DNA of 64,000 nucleotides from Marinobacter sp. S6332 (GCF_023016045.1 NZ_JALKAP010000004.1:186001-250000), one strand, 5' to 3'; counted from the stretch's first letter, positions 37,434 through 47,304 are shown. Notes: a model not told the origin generated them from the letters alone. Program-made: numbers and translations.

Positions 37434-39443
37434 TCACACCACCATCGGTGGCATTGGGCAGTCCATTTGGTCTGCCACTAGCCTCATTAGTTCGTATTCC
37501 CTCGGCTCAATTACTCCATCGTAGGTAATGCAGTGTCCGCAGGCGTCGATAACGGCAGGCTTTAATAACGGAGAAAGCCCGTTCAGTGCTTTCAGCGCTT
37601 CCTGTAACTGGCGCATGCTTACTTTTTCGAGCATTGGGTGATCTTCATGGTCGTTGTTGGCGAAGCCCGCCATAGCTTCATGGTACAAGGCTTGAGCCTC
37701 ATGCTGAGTATTGCCCACACCGGCTCGAGCCAAGAGGCTAAGAAGCCGTTGCAGTGAAGGCATCACGGCCTTATAGCTGCGATAGCGAACGGGAATGGCC
37801 CGGGCAGCATCTACTCCGAGGTGGCGCGAAAGAAAGCTGGTAAGCGCCAGCTCAAACAGCGTAACCTTGTTGTCTGCGTTCACTAATACTCTTACCCACC
37901 GAATCAAATCCGCGCGCTCTTCAGGATCGAGCTTTCTGAGTGCTGGCATTGCCAGCTCAAGTGCCGGGAAGCGAACGGCGTCCCCTATTTTCTGGAGTGT
38001 CGGGATCAGCTTTGCCAGCAGGTCGGACTGCGGGCCAAATAACGAGTGTTCGGGAAGTAATGCGAGCCGACCAGCCTGTTCTTGTTGGGGTAGATCGCTA
38101 ATAAGCAACGCATAACACAGTTGAATGGCGCCCGCCCGAGTGTAGAGCAAACCGCGAAAGGTTGAGGGCAGTTGTTGAAGGAGCTTGATTGCAAAGTCTT
38201 CACCTTCCGGGCTGATGGTGCCGACTCTTTCAGAGAGTCTTTGCATGCTGTCGGGGCTGGGTGCAGCATGCGTGGCAATTGCGGAGCCAGAAAGCGACGT
38301 GCGCCTGCCAGAGACGGTGCCGTAGAGGTCGGTGGCTGCACTTGCGATGCCTGAAACCCCAGTTGGTTGAAATCCCGCGGTTGCAGAGCGCAGGTCAGCT
38401 CCAGGCTCAGTGTCGCGCAGGCGGCTTTTCAGGCGCGCCATAAGCCCGGGTTGGATGGCTTGAATGCGTTGTTCAATCGGTGGGTGAGACGCAAGCAGCG
38501 AGGTGAACTTCATGCGTGCCGCTTCGCCAAAGCACATGTGGTTCATGTTGCTGGCATGGCCGGTCGTATCCAAGTAGCTGCCCCTGAGCCCGATTTTAAA
38601 GAGGGCGCCGCCAATGCCGTCTGGGTTGCGGGTGAACTGCACCGAAGACGCATCGGCTAAGGTTTCCCGTTGTCGGGATACGGCGGCCTGTATCAATCGC
38701 CCGAAAAAAACACCCACATACCCGATTATAAACAGCGCTATGCCAACAACGCCCATGGCGGCTTGGGCTCGCCCGTCTCGATTGCGGCCGGTGGTGCGCC
38801 CACTGCTATAAAATGACGAGCGAAGCAGGAATCCGCCAATCTGCCCGATCATCAAAATGCCCGCTAGCAGCGCAATCAGGCGAACGTTTAAGCGCATGTC
38901 GCCATTAAATATGTGGCTGAATTCGTGCCCTACAACACCTTGCAGTTCGTCTCGGGTTAGTTGTGTTATCGCGCCATGAGTGACCACCATCACTGCCGAG
39001 CCGGGGGTGTACCCGGCCACAAAGGCATTGATGCCGGTTTCGTTGTCCATGATGTAGAGTTCCGGCACAGGCACACCGCTGGCAATGGCCATTTCTTCTA
39101 CAATATTGCACAGCTTGCGCTCGTCGCTGTCTCGGGTATCCGGGTCAATGGGGCGGGCGCCAACCATTTTCGCAACGCGACTACCCCCACCGGCAAGATC
39201 CGCCCAGCGTATCAATGAGCCCATGCAAATAAGAAGTATCACCGCTGCTGCGGTAATTAGCCCGTGACTGGACAGCAGCCAGTGATGAAAGGGTTGGCCG
39301 GAGGTTTCGCTTCGGGTTACAAAGTAACCCACCAGACACACTGCCAGAGTGATCAGCACTACAGCGGCAAGGAACAAGGCCACCAACAAGCTGGTGTTGC
39401 GCCGGGCGCTAGCCTGACGCTGGAAAAATCCGGGGTGAGCCAT
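37434..39443 (-). CDS. M48-family metallopeptidase with C-terminal TerB-like region
   Basis: 669 residues, over twice the length of HtpX. Two N-terminal membrane helices, the zinc motif HEFSH (residues 173-177) with the third ligand Glu in RQRETLADASS, and further membrane helices after the motif (LNVRLIALLAGILMIGQIGG). After about residue 330 comes a helical half of unknown role whose end (YDGVIEPREYELMRLVADQM, then DCPMPP) resembles a TerB-like domain. Likely an inner-membrane protease. It lies directly downstream of lemA, a frequent pairing. Confidence 0.85.
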   Translation of the reverse strand: MAHPGFFQRQASARRNTSLLVALFLAAVVLITLAVCLVGYFVTRSETSGQPFHHWLLSSHGLITAAAVILLICMGSLIRWADLAGGGSRVAKMVGARPIDPDTRDSDERKLCNIVEEMAIASGVPVPELYIMDNETGINAFVAGYTPGSAVMVVTHGAITQLTRDELQGVVGHEFSHIFNGDMRLNVRLIALLAGILMIGQIGGFLLRSSFYSSGRTTGRNRDGRAQAAMGVVGIALFIIGYVGVFFGRLIQAAVSRQRETLADASSVQFTRNPDGIGGALFKIGLRGSYLDTTGHASNMNHMCFGEAARMKFTSLLASHPPIEQRIQAIQPGLMARLKSRLRDTEPGADLRSATAGFQPTGVSGIASAATDLYGTVSGRRTSLSGSAIATHAAPSPDSMQRLSERVGTISPEGEDFAIKLLQQLPSTFRGLLYTRAGAIQLCYALLISDLPQQEQAGRLALLPEHSLFGPQSDLLAKLIPTLQKIGDAVRFPALELAMPALRKLDPEERADLIRWVRVLVNADNKVTLFELALTSFLSRHLGVDAARAIPVRYRSYKAVMPSLQRLLSLLARAGVGNTQHEAQALYHEAMAGFANNDHEDHPMLEKVSMRQLQEALKALNGLSPLLKPAVIDACGHCITYDGVIEPREYELMRLVADQMDCPMPPMVV

Positions 39444-39454
39444 GTGTCAGGGCC

Positions 39455-40042
39455 TCAAAAGGCCACTTTAGGCGCCTGACGGGCCTCTGGAGACTCAAGC
39501 TCTAGCTGGGAGGTTTCCTTGAAGGCAAACATGCCCGCAATCACGTTGTTGGGAAACTGCTCGCGAAAGATGTTATAGCTCATCACGCCATCGTTATAGG
39601 CTTGGCGGGCAAAAGACACGCGATTTTCAGTGCTGGAAAGCTCTTCCATCAATTGCTGGATGGTCTCATTGGCTTTCAGGTCAGGGTAGTTCTCCGCTAC
39701 CGCATAGAAGTTGGCTAGAGCTTTGGTGAGCAAGTTCTCGGCACCGCCAAGACGCTGGATTTTGGTGCCGTCGCCGGGGTCTTTTGCTGCGTCTTTCTGG
39801 GCGCTCACAGCGTTGTTTCTGGCTTCCATAACTTGAGTGAGCGTTGATTTTTCATGGGTTAGATAAGCTTTGGCCGCTTCGACCAGATTGGGGATCAGGT
39901 CGTGTCTGCGTTGGAGTTGCACATCAATCTGCGCAAAGGCATTTTTGAACTGGTTGCGCAGAGAAACCAGACGGTTGTAGATAAAAACCAGATAGATTAC
40001 CGCAACGGCAATAACGATCAGGCCAATAATGGTAGTGCCCAT
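39455..40042 (-). CDS. lemA: LemA-family protein
   Basis: 195 residues: an N-terminal membrane helix (IIGLIVIAVAVIYLVFIYN), then RNQFKNAFAQIDVQLQRRHD and LIPNLVEAAKAYLTHEKSTL, the LemA core, and ENRVSFARQAYNDGVMSYN. Function is poorly known; genes often occur beside M48 proteases, as here. Confidence 0.95.
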   Translation of the reverse strand: MGTTIIGLIVIAVAVIYLVFIYNRLVSLRNQFKNAFAQIDVQLQRRHDLIPNLVEAAKAYLTHEKSTLTQVMEARNNAVSAQKDAAKDPGDGTKIQRLGGAENLLTKALANFYAVAENYPDLKANETIQQLMEELSSTENRVSFARQAYNDGVMSYNIFREQFPNNVIAGMFAFKETSQLELESPEARQAPKVAF

Positions 40043-40065
40043 GGCAAATCCTCACAGGTAATGAA

Positions 40066-42126
40066 TCAGGCGTTGTTTTCTACGATTTTTTCGTGAAATC
40101 CCTGCACAAACGTCTCGAAATCCGCAGGGCGCAGTGGCCTACTGAAGAAGTAACCTTGCGCCAGTTTGCACCCGCGTTGGGTGAGATAATACTCTTGCTC
40201 TGCCGTTTCAACACCTTCGGCGACCACGGTTAAATTGAGACTTTTGCCAAGGTCGATAATGGTGTTGGTGATGCGGGTGTCTTCTTCATTAATGAGCAGG
40301 TCCCGAATGAACTGCTTATCAATTTTTAGATGTTGCACCGGCATTTTTTTAAGGTAAGTAAGTGACGAGTAACCAGTTCCAAAATCGTCTACCGCAAGGC
40401 TGATGCCAGCTCGATGCAGGGTGTGCAATTTGGCTACAGCATCGGACAGGTTGGTCATGAAGCTGGTTTCTGTCACTTCTAGCTCGAGACGGCCCGCCGG
40501 AATTTCATGACGCTTCAAAGTACCCAGAATGTCATCAACAATGGTGTTTTGGCGTAACTGCACCGCGGACAGATTTACGGCAATACGCAGAGGCAACCCT
40601 TTGTCTGCCCACAGTTTGGCTTGAAGACAGGCTTGCTCTAGAACCCATTGGCCAATTTCGACAATAGAGCCGTTGTTCTCGGCAACAGGTATGAAATAAT
40701 CCGGCGGAACCAGCCCGCGTACAGGGTGCTCCCAGCGGAGCAGTGCCTCAGCACCTATAACCCGCTTAGTCTCTAGGTTTATCTGAGGTTGGTAAACAAG
40801 GTGCAGCTGATTCAATGACAAGGCTTTGGATAGATCTTTCTCCAGCTGTTTACGGTCTCGGATTTCCTGATCAATACTGGCTACGTAGAACTGGAAATGG
40901 TCCCTCCCTTTCTGTTTCGCCAGCATCATAGTTTGCTCGGCGCTTTGAAGCAGTCTATCTGATTGCTTGGCGTCAGCGGGGTAGAGCGCAATGCCCAGTG
41001 TTGCGGTCATGGAAACACTCTGGCCTTCGATCCTTATGGGTTCGCTAATACCGGCAAGAATAGCTTCAGCAGTGTCCGCAGCTTGAAAACCGTCTTTAAG
41101 CCTCTTTTCGACAACGACAAATTGATCGCCGCCAAGGCGTGCTATTGTGAAGCGTGATCCGCTGAGTGAATTTATGAGTCTGTCGGCAACAATTTGAAGG
41201 GAGAGGTCCCCGGCGCGGAACCCGCACTGATCGTTAACAGACTTGAAATCATCAACGCCGCAAACCATGACCGACAAAAGTGTTTGGTTGTGTTTGGATT
41301 CTTCTATATCAGCGTTTAAAAGCTCCATAAAGCTATCTCGGCTTAGCAGCCCTGTAAGCTGATCATAGCGTGAGAGTCGGCTTACTCGGTCTTCTGCTTC
41401 CCGGTGGCGCTTCTGGCTATCCCCAATGGCACTTAGCAGTGTGTTGGTGGCACCCACCCAAAGCCCGAGTTCATCTTTCTCATGGCCAACAGGTGTAGCA
41501 ATTAAGCGGTCATCTGGATGCGCCGGGTCTACCTGTTTTACCGAATGTACAATGCGCAGCAGTGGGCGGGTTAGCAGCATGTAAAACACGAAGAACAATA
41601 CCATGCCGAGAATGACCGCAGTAGCCACCACAGAGGTAAAGGTCACGGCGGCTCGCCCCAGCCATATGTGGGCGGCAGGCACAGTATCGTAGTGAACATC
41701 AAAATAGCCGTAAACAGTATCTGAACCGCTGTTGCGTTTCAGTTCTGTGCGGTATTGGCGCTCGACACCAAAAATAGCGTCAGTCAGCGGCCTAAAGACG
41801 CTTTCGGCCATAGGTCGCTCACGCTTGCTTAGGGGCTCTTCGTTCGTGTGTAGTATCTGGGCTAGATGTACGGCTTTACGGGCAAACAGACCGTCCACTA
41901 CTTGGTCTGCCAGATCAGCATCAATACTGAACACGGCTTGAGTTGCCGCGTCTTTAACCATGGCGATGGTTTGCATGGCTTCATTGTCCAGATCAGCAGA
42001 AACACGGCGTGCATCGAGCACCACCTGTATGGCGCTTAAAATCACACCGCTGATAAGCGCGACGGCCAGTATCCAGCGGAGGATTCTATAGCCGAGACGA
42101 TTTTCAACCTCAAAAGATTTCCGCAT
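40066..42126 (-). CDS. Membrane GGDEF/EAL protein for cyclic di-GMP turnover
   Basis: 686 residues. Two membrane helices (ILRWILAVALISGVILSAI and VTFTSVVATAVILGMVLFFV) flank a periplasmic sensor of about 110 residues, followed by a HAMP-like linker. The GGDEF domain has RLGGDQF, a tolerated variant, with YDQLTGLLSRDSF at its start. The EAL domain is complete in appearance (VIGAEALLRWEHP, DDFGTGYSSLTYL, LKIDKQFIRDL). Phosphodiesterase activity is likely; cyclase activity is uncertain. Confidence 0.93.
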   Translation of the reverse strand: MRKSFEVENRLGYRILRWILAVALISGVILSAIQVVLDARRVSADLDNEAMQTIAMVKDAATQAVFSIDADLADQVVDGLFARKAVHLAQILHTNEEPLSKRERPMAESVFRPLTDAIFGVERQYRTELKRNSGSDTVYGYFDVHYDTVPAAHIWLGRAAVTFTSVVATAVILGMVLFFVFYMLLTRPLLRIVHSVKQVDPAHPDDRLIATPVGHEKDELGLWVGATNTLLSAIGDSQKRHREAEDRVSRLSRYDQLTGLLSRDSFMELLNADIEESKHNQTLLSVMVCGVDDFKSVNDQCGFRAGDLSLQIVADRLINSLSGSRFTIARLGGDQFVVVEKRLKDGFQAADTAEAILAGISEPIRIEGQSVSMTATLGIALYPADAKQSDRLLQSAEQTMMLAKQKGRDHFQFYVASIDQEIRDRKQLEKDLSKALSLNQLHLVYQPQINLETKRVIGAEALLRWEHPVRGLVPPDYFIPVAENNGSIVEIGQWVLEQACLQAKLWADKGLPLRIAVNLSAVQLRQNTIVDDILGTLKRHEIPAGRLELEVTETSFMTNLSDAVAKLHTLHRAGISLAVDDFGTGYSSLTYLKKMPVQHLKIDKQFIRDLLINEEDTRITNTIIDLGKSLNLTVVAEGVETAEQEYYLTQRGCKLAQGYFFSRPLRPADFETFVQGFHEKIVENNA

Positions 42127-42320
42127 TTAGACCCGTCGTTAGCCTATTTATTAGGCGCCCAGATACCTGAAGCTGGAGTATGTCGGCGGCTTTGGCTCAG
42201 CTTGCCGACAGTACGGATTATTATTCAGATTAAACTACACCACATGCAGTATCGGTGATTTTTTTGAATACTTCACAATACTGGCGTTTCAATTTGTAAA
42301 CTTGATCAACGCTCACACAA

Positions 42321-42346
42321 AAACGCCCGCTGAATGCGGGCGTTTT
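42321..42346. terminator. Terminator after sodB
   Basis: A 10-bp stem AAACGCCCGC/GCGGGCGTTT with a TGAAT loop, T-runs on both strands. On the minus strand it ends sodB transcription. Confidence 0.88.
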
Positions 42347-42390
42347 ACATTCAGCCGTCACCAGCTGAATTTGGAAAACTAGCCAATTGA

Positions 42391-42969
42391 TTAGGCCAGA
42401 TTTTCGTTCACGAAATCCCAGTTAACAAGATTCCAGAACGCTTCCAAATAGTTCGGACGGGAGTTGCGATAGTCAATATAGTACGCGTGCTCCCAAACAT
42501 CCACTGTCAGAACAGGCTTGTCAGCGCCGGTAAGCGGTGTTTCTGCGTTGCTGGTATTGGCAATGGCAACGCTACCGTCAGCTTTCTTCACCAGCCATGT
42601 CCAGCCTGAGCCGAAGTTGTTGGCAGCTTTGTCGTTAAACTCTTTCTTGAAGTTATCGAAAGAGCCAAACGCCTTTTCGATGGCGTCTTTTGCTGCGCCT
42701 GTTGGCTCGCCGCCGCCGTTAGGGCTTAGGCAGTGCCAGTAGAAAGTGTGGTTCCACACCTGTGCTGCGTTGTTGAACAACGGGCCGCTAGCACTCTTGA
42801 TGATATCTTCAAGCGACTTGTTGGCGTTGTCGGTACCTTCAACCAGTCCGTTAAGCTTGGTTACGTAGGTGTTGTGGTGCTTACCGTAATGGTACTCGAG
42901 GGTTTCAGCAGAGATGTGTGGTGCCAGTGCGTCTTTTGCGTAAGGTAGTGCTGGAAGTTCAAATGCCAT
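42391..42969 (-). CDS. sodB: Superoxide dismutase [Fe]
   Basis: 192 residues, the usual size. Metal ligands are visible in HYGKHHNTYV (His), AAQVWNHTFYWHC (His), and DVWEHAYYIDYRN (Asp, His). NNFGSGWTWLV and the QVWNHTFYW pattern favour iron. GGGAGAACGACC precedes the ATG. Confidence 0.97.
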   Translation of the reverse strand: MAFELPALPYAKDALAPHISAETLEYHYGKHHNTYVTKLNGLVEGTDNANKSLEDIIKSASGPLFNNAAQVWNHTFYWHCLSPNGGGEPTGAAKDAIEKAFGSFDNFKKEFNDKAANNFGSGWTWLVKKADGSVAIANTSNAETPLTGADKPVLTVDVWEHAYYIDYRNSRPNYLEAFWNLVNWDFVNENLA

Positions 42970-43058
42970 GAGGTCGTTCTCCCTAGTCTCTCTATTATGG
43001 TGAGTGTTACTGCACTAATATAGGGTCGATTTGAGCGATATCAACCCCATAAGATGAT

Positions 43059-44183
43059 TCAGGCTATACGGTTACTGTGTAATGAGCTGCTGAATTCAGG
43101 GCTGCCGGGTAAAAACTGCACACAGTTCCGAACTCGCCAAACGAGTTCTTCATAGCTGTCGGCTAATACGTTAACGTGGCCTAGCTTTCGGCCAGCCCGT
43201 TCGCCTTTGTTGTAAAGGTGAACGTGAGCGTAGGGGAGTTCAAGCAGGCGTTCAACATTGCCGTGTTCTCCAATGATGTTAATCATGCAGCTTAAGCCGC
43301 GACACTCAACACTGCCCAATGGGTGCCCACTCACGGCGCGAATATGGTTCTCAAACTGGCTGGTCATCGCGCCTTCAATGGTCCAATGTCCGGAGTTATG
43401 AACCCGGGGCGCCATCTCATTTGCGACCAGTCCATGGGCTGTTTCAAACAGCTCAAGAGTAAGTACACCTACGTACCCCAGTTCGTTCAACAGAGCCTTT
43501 ATATATCGCTCTGCATCTTCTTGTACGTGTTTTTCAAGCTTTGGCGCTGGCGCAATGGCATACCTTAAAATGCCTTCGTGGTGAACATTTTCTGAAATGG
43601 GGTAAAACGCCAACTGGCCATCTTCACCACGCACAGCGATGATAGAAACTTCGCGGCTGAACTCTACAAACTTTTCAACCATTAGCCGTGGATGCCCAAT
43701 GCTCTCCCAGGCAGCCTCGGCATCTTCCGGGCTCTTTAATACGGCTTGACCTTTGCCGTCGTAGCCTTCGGTGTTGGATTTAGCTACAACTGGGCAGCCG
43801 AGGCTTTTTGCAGCGGCTTTTAGGGATTCGGCGCTATCGGCAATTTTCCATTGTGGTGTTGGGATGCCAAGTTCACCGAACAGTGTTTTCTCAGCTTCGC
43901 GGTTTTGGCAAACCTGCAGGGCGCGGGGGCAGGGGTGAACCGGTTTTTCTTTAGCCAGTTTCTCGGCCACGTCTACGGGGAGGTGTTCAAATTCATAGGT
44001 GACGCGATCAACCCGCGATAAAAAGTCGTCTAGATACTTGCCTTCGCGGTCGATAATGACTTCACCCAGACCAGCGCTGGGGCTGCCGGACATGTCATAG
44101 AAAACAAAGGTTTTGGCCAGCGGATAACCGGCTAGGGCAAGCATTCTTCCCAGTTGACCGGCACCTAATACACCAATTCTCAT
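43059..44183 (-). CDS. purK: N5-carboxyaminoimidazole ribonucleotide synthase
   Basis: ATP-grasp enzyme of purine synthesis. 374 residues from MRIGVLGAGQLGRML. Contains PVVAKSNTEGYDGKGQAVL and VNEMAPRVHNSGHWTIEG. GGAGAATACAA precedes this ATG; upstream in-frame codons run into the inverted-repeat element and are excluded. Partner of purE, from which it is separated by copy B of the element. Confidence 0.96.
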   Translation of the reverse strand: MRIGVLGAGQLGRMLALAGYPLAKTFVFYDMSGSPSAGLGEVIIDREGKYLDDFLSRVDRVTYEFEHLPVDVAEKLAKEKPVHPCPRALQVCQNREAEKTLFGELGIPTPQWKIADSAESLKAAAKSLGCPVVAKSNTEGYDGKGQAVLKSPEDAEAAWESIGHPRLMVEKFVEFSREVSIIAVRGEDGQLAFYPISENVHHEGILRYAIAPAPKLEKHVQEDAERYIKALLNELGYVGVLTLELFETAHGLVANEMAPRVHNSGHWTIEGAMTSQFENHIRAVSGHPLGSVECRGLSCMINIIGEHGNVERLLELPYAHVHLYNKGERAGRKLGHVNVLADSYEELVWRVRNCVQFLPGSPEFSSSLHSNRIA

Positions 44184-44230
44184 TTGTATTCTCCTGCCGT
44201 TGTCGGGCATTTTACCGTGGGTGGTTGGCA

Positions 44231-44333
44231 CGGCAGGGGCGAGGCTTTACAAAACACGCTGTGAATACGTCCGTGTACGCTTGGCTCCGCCATCCATGGC
44301 TCCGCACAGTTTTGTAAAGCCTCGCCCCTGCCG
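44231..44333. repeat. Long inverted-repeat element, copy B
   Basis: Left arm 44231-44255 and right arm 44309-44333 are perfectly complementary (25 bp, starting CGGCAGGGGCGAGGCTTTAC). The 53-nt loop contains GTGAATAC, TCCGTGT and CGCCATCCATGGC. It lies between purE and purK, which are read in the same direction, so it would sit inside a purEK transcript. Confidence 0.9.
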
Positions 44334-44357
44334 CGCAATCGGGACTGGTCAGTAGAT

Positions 44358-44849
44358 TCACTGCTTTTTCGGGTCAGGATTGTCCAGAATTGTTTGGGTC
44401 TGTGTCGTTCGGAATTCATCTACTGCTTTTCGAACACCTTCATCGAAAGTGCCAATAATTTGCGCAGCTAACAGGCCTGCATTTGTTGCTCCAGCGTTGC
44501 CGATGGCCAGTGTGCCTACGGCAATGCCGCCGGGCATTTGAACAATGGAAAGCAATGAATCAAGGCCGCTCAAGGCTTTGGACTGTACGGGCACACCCAG
44601 AACTGGCAATGATGTTTGTGAGGCGACCATGCCGGGTAGGTGAGCTGCACCGCCTGCGCCTGCAATAATCACTTTTAGGCCGCGGTCGGAGGCTGTTTTC
44701 GCGTAGTCGAAAAGTAGGTCCGGGGTGCGGTGGGCAGAGACGACTTTGGTTTCATAGGCAACGCCGAGTTTTTCGAGCATGTTGGCGGCGTGTTCCATGG
44801 TGGGCCAGTCGGATTTGGAGCCCATGATAAGTCCTACAAGCGGCTGCAT
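44358..44849 (-). CDS. purE: N5-carboxyaminoimidazole ribonucleotide mutase
   Basis: 163 residues from [18 protein letters not shown]. Contains [15 protein letters not shown] and [23 protein letters not shown] lies before this ATG; 12 upstream in-frame codons are not family-like. Bracketed by inverted-repeat copies B and C in the same orientation. Confidence 0.96.
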   Translation of the reverse strand: MQPLVGLIMGSKSDWPTMEHAANMLEKLGVAYETKVVSAHRTPDLLFDYAKTASDRGLKVIIAGAGGAAHLPGMVASQTSLPVLGVPVQSKALSGLDSLLSIVQMPGGIAVGTLAIGNAGATNAGLLAAQIIGTFDEGVRKAVDEFRTTQTQTILDNPDPKKQ

Positions 44850-44934
44850 ACGCAACTGTCCTGTGATAATTGGAAAGCCGGACATTGTATGTTTTGGCTA
44901 TCTACCATGCAAGGAAGGTGTTTGGGTGCATGGC

Positions 44935-45038
44935 ACGGTAGGGGCTTCTTTTTCAGGAACCGCTACAAGCACTTCCCTGTGCGCTTGTCTTCGGCCATCC
45001 ATGGCCTACGACATTCCTGAAAAAGAAGCCCCTACCGT
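44935..45038. repeat. Long inverted-repeat element, copy C
   Basis: Left arm 44935-44959 and right arm 45014-45038 are perfectly complementary over 25 bp (starting ACGGTAGGGGCTTC). The 54-nt loop has CTTCCCTGTGCGC and CGGCCATCCATGGCC, matching copies A and B. It lies in the divergent region between purE and the coiled-coil gene at 45160, so it cannot be a terminator for either. Confidence 0.9.
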
Positions 45039-45159
45039 ACCCTGGTCCCTGGCGTGGGAACGTAGAATCAACACCTTTTTCTTTCTTCATTTCAACCCAT
45101 TTGTAAGTGCATGTATTATCAGTACCAGTTAATTTAACCGTCCATATTCAGGAGCTGTA

Positions 45160-46119
45160 ATGGAACCCATCCGTCCAGATGACGATGAACTGAGAGCCGA
45201 GCGGCCTATTGGTGCGCCAGAGCATAAGGCGCCAGCTCAGAAGAAACTGAAATCGTCCGCCGAGGGAGCCGGGGGGAAGTCCAGACCATCGAAATCCGCC
45301 AAGGGTGGGGGCAACGGAGGTGGTAGCGGTCGGTCGGGTTTGGCTGTTTTGTGGTTGTTGGTTATTGCTGTGGCCGTGGCTTCATTAGCGGGTTGGTATT
45401 CCCAGAATCAACGGATTCAGGTGCTGGAAGCGCAGCTGGAGGAGGCGGATTATTGGGCGCGTCAGAGTAAGTTGGCGTTGGCGCGCTTTGAGGGGGATCT
45501 TTCCGAGACGGGGGAGAGTTTGGAAGAGCGTGGTGCTTCGTTGACCGAACAGTTGGATTCCCAGAAAAAACAGCTGGATGAGGCGGATAGTGAGATTCGC
45601 AAGCTTTGGGTGGTCGCGAATGAGCGAAATAAGAAGCGACTTAATGATCAGCAAGAGAGAATTTCTGCTTTAGAAGCGGGCATTGCGGAAGGTGAGAAGG
45701 CGTTGGCAGACGTGGGATCTGCGGTTGAAAACGTGCAGGCGTCTTTGAGTGCGGATTTGGCGGCACTTGAAAAGCAGACGAATACGTCGATTGCGGCGTT
45801 GGAGAGTGCAAACCGTCAGGCGACGGAGAAGCTGACTACTTTAGGCAAGCAGTTGGCGGATGTGGATCAGGTGGTTGAGCGCCGGGTGAGGCGGTTTGAG
45901 CAAGAGCAGAAGCTTGGCATCAAGGGGATTGAGGGGCGTTTGTCAGCCTTGGAGAAAAAGGTTGCTGGGGGTGACGGTAATAAGCAGCTTGAAAATGAGC
46001 TTGCGGCCTTGAAGAAAGATGTTCAGGCCATCGATTCGTCTCGCGCCCAATTTACCTCGCGACTTGTGCGGTTATCAGAAGAGGTTAACCAGCTTCGTAA
46101 CCAGATGTCAGTGCAGTAA
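45160..46119 (+). CDS. Single-span membrane protein with long coiled coil, unrecognised
   Basis: 319 residues. A basic, Gly/Lys/Ser-rich cytoplasmic tail (residues 1-60) leads to one membrane helix (LAVLWLLVIAVAVASLAGWY) and then about 220 residues of heptad-rich coiled coil (EAQLEEADYWARQSKL, ERISALEAGIAEGEKALADV, LSALEKKVAGG). The pattern suggests an inner-membrane protein reaching into the periplasm. I do not recognise the family. GAGCTGTA before the ATG is a fair ribosome site. Confidence 0.8.
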   Translation: MEPIRPDDDELRAERPIGAPEHKAPAQKKLKSSAEGAGGKSRPSKSAKGGGNGGGSGRSGLAVLWLLVIAVAVASLAGWYSQNQRIQVLEAQLEEADYWARQSKLALARFEGDLSETGESLEERGASLTEQLDSQKKQLDEADSEIRKLWVVANERNKKRLNDQQERISALEAGIAEGEKALADVGSAVENVQASLSADLAALEKQTNTSIAALESANRQATEKLTTLGKQLADVDQVVERRVRRFEQEQKLGIKGIEGRLSALEKKVAGGDGNKQLENELAALKKDVQAIDSSRAQFTSRLVRLSEEVNQLRNQMSVQ

Positions 46120-46213
46120 CGGTTTGTTATTCATCCCTTGCGGTAGCTCTCATTTATAGCGCGTGGCAGTTGCTATGATCAAGCTACTCACCAAAGGATG
46201 AAGAGTTAATAAA

Positions 46214-47098
46214 ATGAAAACCCCTGTGTCTTTTTTTGAGCCTTTTAAGCTGAGCTCATTTTGCTTTCGTGCGTTGTTAATTGCGGCCATGCTGTCGGCG
46301 TCTGGGTGCACGATTTACCAGTCTATTGGCAAAAGTACCGGGTCGTTCCTGCACCCGGTTTCCGGCCACGATTTCGTGCATATTGATAACGATAAGTGGG
46401 ATCGCGAACACGCAGTGCTGTACTTCTATCGCACGGACTCTGAGTGGGCCGCTGATGAAATTGAAGCCCCTAGCGTCTACATCGATGACTCCCATTATTT
46501 TAATATCCGCAATGATAGCTTTACATGGCTGGTAGTGAGCCCAGGCGAACGTCATATTGCCATGCGCAGGCCGCTACTAGGGTTGGAAGGGTTGAACTCG
46601 TTCAGTCTTAGCCAGATTGCAGACGCCACGTTAGAGGTTGAGCAGGGCGGGATTTACTATCTACGCTACAACGAGCTTTCTGAGCCTACACAGGCGCATC
46701 CTGACCTCGATCCCGAACACCCTCTGGCGCAGGGTGACCTGCAGCTGGTTACCAGAGAATACGCTATGCAGCAGCAGGAGATTGTTTCAACACGCTTCCT
46801 GAACAGTGACTTGTTGGCACCGAACCATGCCGCGGTTTCGATTGTAGAAGCCAATGAAGATGCCGATTACGAACGGCAAATGGCACTACTAGAAGAAGAG
46901 CGTGAGCTAGAGTTGGAGCGCTTGGAGCGCGAAGGGAAATATGAGCCTTCGTCTTGGTACTGGCCATTTGGTGGCGGTCCGTCGGCTCCACTTGAGGCGG
47001 ATCAAAAGATTGAGAAGCTGGAGCAAGACTATGCTCAGTTAGAGCTGGAGCGTGAACGTCGTGAAGCGGCAGAGTCGAGTGGATGGTGGTTTTTTTAG
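46214..47098 (+). CDS. DUF2846-like lipoprotein
   Basis: 294 residues. Signal peptide with a lipobox (MLSASGC), so the mature protein starts at Cys near residue 32. HAVLYFYRTD and YIDDSHYFNIRNDSFTWLVV with SPGERHIAMRRP match the DUF2846 pattern. The end is a charged helix (ERELELERLEREGKYEPSS) and ESSGWWFF. Role unknown. Confidence 0.75.
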   Translation: MKTPVSFFEPFKLSSFCFRALLIAAMLSASGCTIYQSIGKSTGSFLHPVSGHDFVHIDNDKWDREHAVLYFYRTDSEWAADEIEAPSVYIDDSHYFNIRNDSFTWLVVSPGERHIAMRRPLLGLEGLNSFSLSQIADATLEVEQGGIYYLRYNELSEPTQAHPDLDPEHPLAQGDLQLVTREYAMQQQEIVSTRFLNSDLLAPNHAAVSIVEANEDADYERQMALLEEERELELERLEREGKYEPSSWYWPFGGGPSAPLEADQKIEKLEQDYAQLELERERREAAESSGWWFF

Positions 47099-47228
47099 AG
47101 TTTCCCGAAAAAGATTTGACACCGCCGAACAAATGCTTAAAATGCGCCTCTCACTTGGTTGAGCAATGAAGCCTGTTTGCAGGCAACATCAGCGTTTTCA
47201 AGTGAGTGCCTTTGGAAGGTTATGAAGT

Positions 47229-47304
47229 GGGTGGTTAGCTCAGCTGGGAGAGCATCGCCCTTACAAGGCGAGGGTCACTGGTTCGATCCCAGTACCACCC
47301 ACCA
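47229..47304 (+). tRNA. tRNA-Val (anticodon TAC), copy 1
   Basis: 76 bases with encoded CCA. Acceptor stem GGGTGGT/ACCACCC, loop CTTACAA with anticodon TAC, T-arm GGTTCGATCCC. Confidence 0.97.

Noticed and set aside
44231..45038. Integron attC sites around purE
   Set aside because: Arms of about 25 bp with 50-nt conserved loops lack the core GTTRRRY sites and bulged bases of attC; no integron integrase is in the window.
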